Of a stretch of DNA of 8,182 nt, positions 1 to 5,233 are shown piece by piece; position 1 is the first letter of the stretch; each line of letters starts with the position of its first letter. Under the pieces are notes generated by a model. The model was not told the DNA's origin, searched no databases, and worked only from the letters and a program-made list of their open reading frames with translations. The DNA is from Clostridia bacterium (GTDB lineage: Bacteria > Bacillota_A > Clostridia > Oscillospirales > CAG-382). The translations under genes were made by a program, and so were the position numbers. Where the stretch lies: assembly GCA_017615235.1 (NCBI GenBank), contig JAGAAM010000106.1, positions 1 to 8,182 on the forward strand, read 5' to 3'.

Positions 1-101
1 GTCCGGTTGTATCTGCCGTAGGCGAATATCGTCTCCGTCGAGAACAGGACCAGTATCACCGCCACAAGAAGGAACAGCATGATTTTTCTTGCAATTTTCA
101 T
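1..101 (-). CDS. Start of a secreted or membrane-anchored protein (partial, function unknown)
   Basis: Only the first 33 codons are in the window; the gene continues past the left edge. The start is the ATG at 101 on the minus strand, preceded by an AGGTG ribosome-binding-like stretch about 6 nt away and, further up, a good promoter (163-191). The visible peptide has a short basic N-region (Lys2, Arg5, Lys6), a hydrophobic core of about 14 residues (IMLFLLVAVILVLF, residues 7-20) and then polar residues. This is the layout of a Sec signal peptide or a single N-terminal membrane anchor. A possible signal peptidase I site lies after the Ile-Phe-Ala around residues 26-28, which is only a guess. 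Nothing visible identifies the mature protein, so no function is assigned. It is a separate transcription unit from the trmO operon behind it because a terminator and a new promoter lie between them. Confidence 0.7.
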   Translation of the reverse strand, partial: MKIARKIMLFLLVAVILVLFSTETIFAYGRYNR

Positions 102-162
102 AAAAGACACCTGAAAGCCCTAAAATTTCACATAATCGGTCACGGACATATTTTTTCATATA

Positions 163-191
163 AGTATAACACAATAAATACTATTTTGCAA
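163..191 (-). promoter_or_regulatory. Sigma-A-type promoter for the left-edge gene
   Basis: On the minus strand, TTGCAA (186-191; 4 of 6 consensus bases) and TATACT (163-168; 5 of 6) are separated by exactly 17 bp. The surrounding sequence is AT-rich. Transcription would begin near 156, giving an untranslated leader of about 55 nt before the ATG at 101. No riboswitch-like structure is apparent in that leader. Confidence 0.7.
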
Positions 192-213
192 TAGAAATAA
201 AATCCGTAATCGA

Positions 214-239
214 AAAAAGACCTTTGCAAAGGCCTTTTT
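214..239 (-). terminator. Intrinsic terminator of the hom-trmO operon
   Basis: A perfect 12-base palindrome, CCTTTGCAAAGG (221-232), is extended after one A/C mismatch by a G-C pair and five A-T pairs. Read on the minus strand, it lies a few bases after the trmO stop codon (246-248) and ends in a T-rich run (TCTTTTTT). It therefore fits as the terminator of the trmO operon. The symmetry also gives a T-rich tail on the plus strand, so it could work in both directions, although no plus-strand gene is seen entering from the left. Confidence 0.8.
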
Positions 240-245
240 CGTTTT

Positions 246-926
246 TTATTCCGCCGAAAGCACGGTCATCTTATCGCCTTCGACTTTGAATTTTATGTCC
301 TTTTCGCCGTAGCGCATGGCGTAGACGCGCTCCGGGTCGTCCTGGTAACGCGGACGCGGGTCGCGCTCGAGGAGCGCTTTTATCTCGCTTTTTTCGTTAT
401 CCGTAAGGACGTTTTCGACGGCGGTCATATCCACGCAAAGCGTCTTTCCGCCGTCCGGCGCGAAGCCGCACGAGGCGTCCGGGATACTGTCGGCGTACGG
501 AAGATAGGGCTTTATATCGAATATCGGCGTGCCGTCCATAAGATCTGCGCCCGCGACGGTCAGCACGCTGCCCTCGTTTGCGCGTTTTTCGACCTTTAAA
601 AGCTTCACGGCGGAAAGCCCCAGCCCGTTGGGGCGGAAAGGCGACCTCGTCGCGAAAACGCCCATCCTCTCGTTGCCGCCGAGCCTCGGCGGTCTTACCG
701 TCGGCGACCAGCCGTGATCCGCAGTCTCGCTGAAATACCATATCAGCCAGAGGTGTGAAAACCCCTCGATCCCGCGGAGCGTTTCGTCGATGCGGAATTC
801 CGGTTCGAAGACTATCTCGGAGATCACTTCCTGCGCAAGCAGGCTCTGGCGCGGGATGCCGAATTTGCTTTTCATCGCGTTGCGGATATGCGCGACCGGC
901 TTTACGGAATAAGTATCGCCCGTCAT
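246..926 (-). CDS. trmO: tRNA (N6-threonylcarbamoyladenosine-37-N6)-methyltransferase TrmO
   Basis: TrmO (formerly TsaA/YaeB) uses S-adenosylmethionine to methylate the t6A base at position 37 of certain threonine tRNAs, fine-tuning decoding. The 226 residues match the family length (E. coli protein about 235). Family hallmarks seen are KFGIPRQ (21-27), the FSHLWLIWYF strand (56-65), RMGVFATRSPFRPN (87-100, the most conserved block and part of the SAM pocket) and DGTPIFDIKPYLPY (131-144). The C-terminal domain opens with DPRPRYQ (189-195). It is the last gene of a minus-strand operon. Its ATG overlaps the stop of the upstream small membrane protein (ATGA, 4-nt overlap) and there is no clear Shine-Dalgarno sequence, so translational coupling is likely. 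The stop is followed at once by a terminator. Linkage with homoserine dehydrogenase, in the threonine pathway, may reflect a shared need for threonine, but that is only inference. Confidence 0.93.
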   Translation of the reverse strand: MTGDTYSVKPVAHIRNAMKSKFGIPRQSLLAQEVISEIVFEPEFRIDETLRGIEGFSHLWLIWYFSETADHGWSPTVRPPRLGGNERMGVFATRSPFRPNGLGLSAVKLLKVEKRANEGSVLTVAGADLMDGTPIFDIKPYLPYADSIPDASCGFAPDGGKTLCVDMTAVENVLTDNEKSEIKALLERDPRPRYQDDPERVYAMRYGEKDIKFKVEGDKMTVLSAE

Positions 927-1141
927 TGTTTAACGAAGAATACCGCGATCGCGCACGCGGCGGCGACGGCGTCGAGCGAATAGATCGCGATGCGGAGTTT
1001 GTTCTGCTTTTTCGCGGCTTCTTCCTTTTCTTCATCCGGAAGAGACGCGGTTGCTTTCATCGAGTCTTTTACTTTTTTGTTGAGAAACAGCGAGACCGCG
1101 AACAGCGCGATAGCGACGCCGAAAAAGACGTATTTCAACAT
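923..1141 (-). CDS. Small protein with two predicted membrane helices (unknown function)
   Basis: This 72-residue protein is not one I recognise. A hydrophobic segment at residues 3-20 is followed by a highly charged linker (21-50, with a Lys-rich start and the acidic stretch DEEKEE), then a second hydrophobic segment at 51-70 and a terminal Lys-Gln. The layout is a helical hairpin in the membrane with a polar loop of about 30 residues. It is supported as a real gene by its position. The ATG lies 1 nt after the homoserine dehydrogenase stop, with an AGGA ribosome-binding site 9 nt upstream (1151-1154) inside the hom end, and its stop overlaps the trmO start by 4 nt. It carries no enzyme motif and no cysteine pair. 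Topology and role are open. Confidence 0.75.
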   Translation of the reverse strand: MLKYVFFGVAIALFAVSLFLNKKVKDSMKATASLPDEEKEEAAKKQNKLRIAIYSLDAVAAACAIAVFFVKQ

Positions 1142-1142
1142 A

Positions 1143-2192
1143 TCAGATCATCCTGTATTTTTTGCCGTTGGGCAGCGTGACGGTCGCGAATTCGAATTCT
1201 TCTGCGGGAACGGCGAAGTTATCGGCGCATTTGGCGCGCGGCGTGAACGCCTTTTGCCCCGAAAGCGCGCGCACTATGTCGGCGCAGACGGCGGAGGCGG
1301 TGGGAAGACTGCCGGCTCCGGGGCCGTAAAACACCGATTCGCCGGTGGAACTTCCGATAACGCTTACCGCGTTCTGAACGCCGTTTACCGCGTGGAACAG
1401 GTGGTCGAACCCGACGAGGAACGGCGCGACGCAAAGTATTGCGCGGTCGCCGGCCTTTTCGGCAACGGCGAGCAGTTTTATACGGCAGCCGAGGTGATCG
1501 GCGAGGACGATGTCCTCGGAGGTGACGTTTTCGATGCCCTCGATGACGGGTATGCTCTCGTATGAGATATAATTCCCGAAGGCGATCCCGGCGAGTATCG
1601 CGATCTTGCGCGCAGGGTCTATGCCGGCGACGTCGTCGTGCGGGTCGGCTTCCGCGTAACCGAGCGACTGCGCGCTCGCGAGAGCGTCGGCAAACGATCT
1701 TTTCTCGGTCAGCATCGTGGTGAGGATATAGTTAGTCGTGCCGTTGAGGATGCCGGCGATGCGCGTGATCCTTTCGGCGGTGAAGCAATCGCGTAAGGGA
1801 GCTATAAGCGGTATGCCGCCGCCTACGCTCGCCTCGTAAAGATAGCATACGCCGTTTTCGGCGGCGGTGCGCTCGAGTTCCTCGCCGTATTTGTCGACGA
1901 CGGCTTTGTTGGAGGTGACAACGCTCTTTCCGGCTTTGAGCGCGGCGAGGCTGAACCTGTGCGCAGGTTCGATACCTCCCATCGTCTCGACGACGACGGC
2001 GATCTCCGGATCGTTGACGATCCTGTCGATATCGTCGGTCACTCTGCCGTTAAGGGGGTGGCCCGGAAAGCTCCTTCTGTCGAGGATATATTTGATTTCG
2101 GTTTCGGACAGCGGAAAGGTTTTGCAGTCGGACATGACTTCGTATATCCCGCTGCCGACCACGCCGAACCCGAGGATCGCGATCTTTTTCAT
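1143..2192 (-). CDS. hom: Homoserine dehydrogenase, short form without ACT domain
   Basis: This enzyme reduces aspartate semialdehyde to homoserine with NAD(P)H, the branch point toward threonine and methionine. The Rossmann motif GFGVVGSG is at residues 8-15 and SNKAVVDKYG is at 94-103. The catalytic core includes YEASVGGGIPLI (119-130), GILNGTTNYIL (147-157) and DPHDDVAGIDPARK (183-196). Asp192 and Lys196 correspond to the catalytic pair of the yeast enzyme. YGPGAGSLPTASAV (289-302) completes the family signature. At 349 residues it stops after the core. Many bacterial enzymes are near 430 residues because of a C-terminal ACT domain that senses threonine, and none is visible here. The ATG start has GGAG 10 nt upstream and a promoter 42-70 nt upstream. 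It is the first gene of the operon with the small membrane protein and trmO. No thrB, thrC or aspartokinase gene is adjacent. Confidence 0.95.
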   Translation of the reverse strand: MKKIAILGFGVVGSGIYEVMSDCKTFPLSETEIKYILDRRSFPGHPLNGRVTDDIDRIVNDPEIAVVVETMGGIEPAHRFSLAALKAGKSVVTSNKAVVDKYGEELERTAAENGVCYLYEASVGGGIPLIAPLRDCFTAERITRIAGILNGTTNYILTTMLTEKRSFADALASAQSLGYAEADPHDDVAGIDPARKIAILAGIAFGNYISYESIPVIEGIENVTSEDIVLADHLGCRIKLLAVAEKAGDRAILCVAPFLVGFDHLFHAVNGVQNAVSVIGSSTGESVFYGPGAGSLPTASAVCADIVRALSGQKAFTPRAKCADNFAVPAEEFEFATVTLPNGKKYRMI

Positions 2193-2233
2193 TGCTTTTA
2201 CGCTCCGGTGAAGTTTTTTCTTCTGTAATCGCT

Positions 2234-2262
2234 ATTTTACCACATCGCCGCGGAATATGCAA
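2234..2262 (-). promoter_or_regulatory. Promoter of the hom-small protein-trmO operon
   Basis: On the minus strand, TTGCAT (2257-2262; 3 of 6) and TAAAAT (2234-2239; 5 of 6) lie 17 bp apart. The predicted start is near 2227, leaving a leader of about 35 nt before the hom ATG at 2192. That is too short for a T-box, S-box or attenuator, so no leader regulation by amino acid is apparent. Confidence 0.6.
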
Positions 2263-2300
2263 GTGTGCTTTTATATTACTGAAATAAAATATATACAAGG

Positions 2301-2329
2301 TTGATTTTTATTTACGTTCGTGGTATAAT
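2301..2329 (+). promoter_or_regulatory. Strong promoter of the ABC-DUF1854-ABC-glyRS operon
   Basis: TTGATT (2301-2306; 4 of 6) and a perfect TATAAT (2324-2329) are separated by 17 bp. Transcription should start near 2336, giving a leader of about 37 nt. It is divergent from the hom promoter; the two -35 boxes are 38 bp apart across an AT-rich stretch (2263-2300), so a shared regulator or upstream element is possible but not shown. Confidence 0.8.
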
Positions 2330-2360
2330 CAATCGACAAAATGGGTCAATATGTGTTTCC

Positions 2361-2375
2361 GGAGAAAAAGCCTTG
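2361..2375 (+). promoter_or_regulatory. Ribosome binding site and TTG start of ABC half-transporter 1
   Basis: GGAG (2361-2364) is 8 nt before a TTG (2373-2375) that is in frame with the transporter. The frame is open back to 2301, but that part overlaps the promoter and cannot all be translated. The ATGs at 2341 and 2351 are out of frame. TTG at 2373 is therefore the most probable start. Confidence 0.8.
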
Positions 2376-4670
2376 AAAAATCTTTGCGTAGACAGAATAC
2401 ATCCGTCCGTGACGGCGTTTTTCGCTTCCGAGGGATTCGGAGGAGACGACGTTGTTCTTTCGCTGCGCTCCGATTTCGCCATCGACGGTTCCCGCGCCGA
2501 TACCTACGTTTTCCTCACGGATAAAAAGTTCGCGGTCGCCGAAGGCATTTTGCTCATAAAACGCAAAGGCCGCCGGATAGACGGCGCTCCGGTCCGGAAC
2601 GAGGAATACCGCGTGAACCGCTTCGAGGTATTCGATCTTACCGATTGCGGCGAACCGAGAGCAGAACAGCTGATCTCCACCGGGCGCGTCGTCTGCGAGG
2701 TCGGCGGGAACGAAAAAACGATATATAATTTTTCCTCCGCTTTCAAACACGGCGCCGCGGTCTTCTGCCGCGCGGTCGAGGACCTTAAAAAGAACGGCGT
2801 GCTTAAGGACGAGGATTATTCCGACGAAAGTTATGAAAACCACACCTGCCCGAAATGCGGCAGGCGTTATCCCGACGACGAGCTTAAGGACTGCCCGAAC
2901 TGCGCCGACAAGGTAAGACTCGTCAAGCGCCTTGCGAAGCAGTTTATCAGATACAAAAAATACATACTTATAATGATCCTGGCGTTCGCGATGACCGCCG
3001 CGCTCGGTATGCTCGCGCCCTATATCGGCAACGAGCTGCTTTACGACGACATACTCACCGATCCGGCGTCGACAGCCGCCGACGTCGGCAGGATCGTGCT
3101 TATGATAATCGCGGTGCGCGTCGCCGCGCTTGCGGTGAATCTGGTCACCGGCGGCTTGAGCGCGTCGGTAGCCGCGAACGTGACATATGACGTCAAGAAG
3201 ACGATCTTCAATACCGTGAGCGACCTTTCGCTCGGGTTCTTCACCAACCGCCAGACCGGCGGACTTATGACCCAGGTGAACTCCGACAGCCTTACGCTTT
3301 ACTGGTTCTTCTGCGACGGATTTCCCTATTTCGTGCTGAATATAATCCAGATAACCGTCGTCGTCACGGTCATGTTCACCCAGAACGTCGTACTCGCGCT
3401 TTATACTTTCATAACCATCCCGCTGTTCTTCTTCGCGTTCAGATTCCTTTTCGGGATCTACGAAAAGCTCCACGCGAAGCGCTATTCCCGCCGCCGTTCG
3501 ATGAATTCGCTCATCTCCGACGTGCTCAACGGGATGCGCGTCGTAAAGACTTTCTCCCGCGAGGACGAGGAAAACCGCCGTTTCGGCGGCAGGAGCAGCG
3601 ATTACGCCGGAGCGCAGTACGAGCTTGAAAGCCACGAATCGCGGGTCTATCCGATGCTTTACTACGTTCTGCGCATCGGTTCCTACGTCGTATGGGCGGT
3701 CGGCGGTATCCAGGTCATGACCGCCGCAGGCGATATGTCCTACGGACGGCTGATGGCGTTCATCGCATATTTCTCGCTGATCTACGGCCCGATCGAACAG
3801 CTCGCCGACGTCGCGAACTGGTGGAGCGAATCGCTCAACTCCTTCCAGCGTCTTTTCGAGATCACCGACGCCGTTCCCGACGTCCGTGAATGCGAAGATC
3901 CGGTCGTTCCGGATACTTCCGAAGGAAAAGTCGAATTCAAAAACGTTTCGTTCTCCTACGTCGAGAACAAAAAGGTCATCGACGGCGTGAGCTTCGATAT
4001 CCCCGCCGGAAGCACTTTGGGCATAGTCGGTCAGACCGGCGCCGGCAAAAGCACGCTTGCGAACCTGCTCACAAGGCTTTACGACGTAAAAGAGGGCGAA
4101 GTCGACATCGACGGCGTGAATATCAAAAAACTGCCTTTCTCCTACCTGCGCGAGAACATCGCGATAGTCTCGCAGGAGACCTATCTTTTCCGCGGCAGCG
4201 TGACCGACAACATCCGCTACGCGCGCCCCGACGCGACGCAGGAGGAGGTCATCGCCGCGGCGAAGGCGGCGTCCGCGCACGATTTCATAATCAAGATGCC
4301 GGACGGCTACGATTCGCAGATCGGAATGGGACAAAAGGAACTGTCCGGAGGCGAAAAACAGCGCATCTCGATAGCAAGGGCGCTGCTTCGCGACCCGAAG
4401 ATACTTATACTCGACGAAGCCACCGCCGCGATGGACACCCAGACCGAGCGGAATATCCAGGGCGCCCTTGAACGGCTCACCGAAAACCGCACGACGGTCA
4501 TCATCGCCCACCGCCTTTCGACGCTCCGCAACGCCGACAAGCTTATCGCGCTCGAAAACGGCAAGGTCGCGGAGACCGGCACGGCGGAGGAACTTTTGAA
4601 ACAAAAAGGGGTTTATTACAAGCTGTATAAACTCCAGGCGGAGGCGCTTAAAACCGTAGGAGTTGAATAA
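2373..4670 (+). CDS. ABC exporter half-transporter 1 with N-terminal beta-domain and zinc ribbon
   Basis: From the TTG start this is 765 residues, about 180 longer than an ordinary fused exporter subunit. Residues 1-158 form an unfamiliar soluble region, rich in short beta-like stretches and ending in an amphipathic helix. A zinc ribbon follows, with Cys159/Cys162 and Cys174/Cys177 (CPKC-11-CPNC). Six predicted membrane helices (about 196-217, 239-260, 313-337, 338-360, 426-449, 458-477) make a type IV exporter membrane domain. The nucleotide-binding domain is complete: Walker A GQTGAGKST (553-561), Q-loop Gln601, signature LSGGE (657-661), Walker B ending in Asp681 with catalytic Glu682, D-loop AAMD and His713. 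The segment before the signature (IGMGQKE) departs from the usual VGERG X-loop. It probably pairs with the second ABC protein of this operon. The substrate is unknown and export direction is inferred from the fold. It is followed 2 nt later by the DUF1854 gene. Confidence 0.9.
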   Translation: MKNLCVDRIHPSVTAFFASEGFGGDDVVLSLRSDFAIDGSRADTYVFLTDKKFAVAEGILLIKRKGRRIDGAPVRNEEYRVNRFEVFDLTDCGEPRAEQLISTGRVVCEVGGNEKTIYNFSSAFKHGAAVFCRAVEDLKKNGVLKDEDYSDESYENHTCPKCGRRYPDDELKDCPNCADKVRLVKRLAKQFIRYKKYILIMILAFAMTAALGMLAPYIGNELLYDDILTDPASTAADVGRIVLMIIAVRVAALAVNLVTGGLSASVAANVTYDVKKTIFNTVSDLSLGFFTNRQTGGLMTQVNSDSLTLYWFFCDGFPYFVLNIIQITVVVTVMFTQNVVLALYTFITIPLFFFAFRFLFGIYEKLHAKRYSRRRSMNSLISDVLNGMRVVKTFSREDEENRRFGGRSSDYAGAQYELESHESRVYPMLYYVLRIGSYVVWAVGGIQVMTAAGDMSYGRLMAFIAYFSLIYGPIEQLADVANWWSESLNSFQRLFEITDAVPDVRECEDPVVPDTSEGKVEFKNVSFSYVENKKVIDGVSFDIPAGSTLGIVGQTGAGKSTLANLLTRLYDVKEGEVDIDGVNIKKLPFSYLRENIAIVSQETYLFRGSVTDNIRYARPDATQEEVIAAAKAASAHDFIIKMPDGYDSQIGMGQKELSGGEKQRISIARALLRDPKILILDEATAAMDTQTERNIQGALERLTENRTTVIIAHRLSTLRNADKLIALENGKVAETGTAEELLKQKGVYYKLYKLQAEALKTVGVE
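2844..2903 (+). other. Zinc-ribbon segment of ABC half-transporter 1
   Basis: This segment encodes two CxxC knuckles, CPKCGRRYP and CPNC, separated by 11 residues (residues 159-177 of the protein). Each first knuckle residue set (Cys-Pro-x-Cys-Gly) is typical of a structural zinc ribbon. It sits immediately before the basic linker leading into the first membrane helix, so it should lie at the cytoplasmic membrane face. Confidence 0.75.
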
Positions 4671-4672
4671 TA

Positions 4673-5233
4673 ATGTCCGAAAACTTTTTAGATCTTGCTG
4701 AAATAACATATCTCACCCCCGAAAACGCGCGTTTCTACGTTACCAAGGGCGGTTTCCCCGCGTTGGAAGCCGTTCTCCCGAAGCGCGGCGACGATCTTGA
4801 GGCCCCCGCCGACGGCACCCCGGTCAAACAGGATTTCGGAAGGGTCTGGCTCCACCGCTGTTTCCCCTTCGAGACGCCCGACGAGTATATCTCCGTCCTT
4901 GACCGCGACGGGAGGGAGTACGCGCTGATACGCCGGCTTTCGGATTTCGGCGAAGACGCCGTAAAAATAATCCGCGACGAGCTTGACCGGAAATACCTTT
5001 GCCCGGTGATAAAGTCGATAAGATCGCTCGACGAAAAGCTCGGCTATTCCTACTGGACCGTGGAGACCGACCGGGGAGTTATGGACTTTTCCTGCTACGA
5101 CACCTACCGCAACGTCGCCCGCGTAGGCGGCGGGATGCTTGTAATAACCGACGTCGACGGCAACCGTTACCGCGTCGACGACTACGAGGCGCTCGACCGC
5201 CGGAGTTATAAAAAGATAGAGCTTTATCTGTAA
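4673..5233 (+). CDS. DUF1854 family protein, ABC-transporter accessory
   Basis: This 186-residue protein has no signal peptide or membrane helix and should be cytoplasmic. I recognise it as DUF1854 from its pattern: an Arg/His-x-Phe-Pro region (61-65), EYISVLDRDGREYALI (71-86), a helix leading to YLCPVIKSI (108-116), WTVETDRGVMDF (128-139) and LVITDVDGNRYRVDDYEALDRRS (156-178). The family is of unknown biochemical function. It is found beside or fused to ABC transporters, including those associated with cyanophycin metabolism in proteobacteria. Here it stands alone between two half-transporters: its ATG is 2 nt after the first, with AGGAG 10 nt upstream (4658-4662), and its stop overlaps the ATG of the second (TAATG). 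Such coupling suggests matched production and a physical partnership. The first 50 residues are less typical. Ligand binding or regulation of the transporter is inference; a catalytic role is not indicated by any motif. Confidence 0.85.
   Translation: MSENFLDLAEITYLTPENARFYVTKGGFPALEAVLPKRGDDLEAPADGTPVKQDFGRVWLHRCFPFETPDEYISVLDRDGREYALIRRLSDFGEDAVKIIRDELDRKYLCPVIKSIRSLDEKLGYSYWTVETDRGVMDFSCYDTYRNVARVGGGMLVITDVDGNRYRVDDYEALDRRSYKKIELYL

Noticed and set aside
2193..2227. Amino-acid-sensing leader (T-box, S-box or attenuator) before hom
   Set aside because: The predicted leader is about 35 nt, with no hairpin plus T-run and no threonine-rich leader peptide.
2269..2289. Inverted repeat TTTTAT / ATAAAA (9-nt spacer) between the divergent promoters, possible operator
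   Set aside because: The half-sites are only 6 bp of pure A/T in an AT-rich gap, so chance occurrence is likely. No regulator gene is adjacent.
2301..2372. A longer N-terminus for ABC half-transporter 1 starting with TTG at 2301
   Set aside because: This segment contains the -35 and -10 boxes and the predicted transcription start near 2336. There is no ribosome binding site for 2301, whereas TTG at 2373 has GGAG 8 nt upstream.
2346..4709. Very long open frame antisense to ABC half-transporter 1 (about 787 codons)
   Set aside because: The opposite strand encodes clear, complete ABC motifs. The antisense protein shows no recognisable domain and its openness follows from strong GC-ending codon use. 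No promoter or ribosome binding site supports it.
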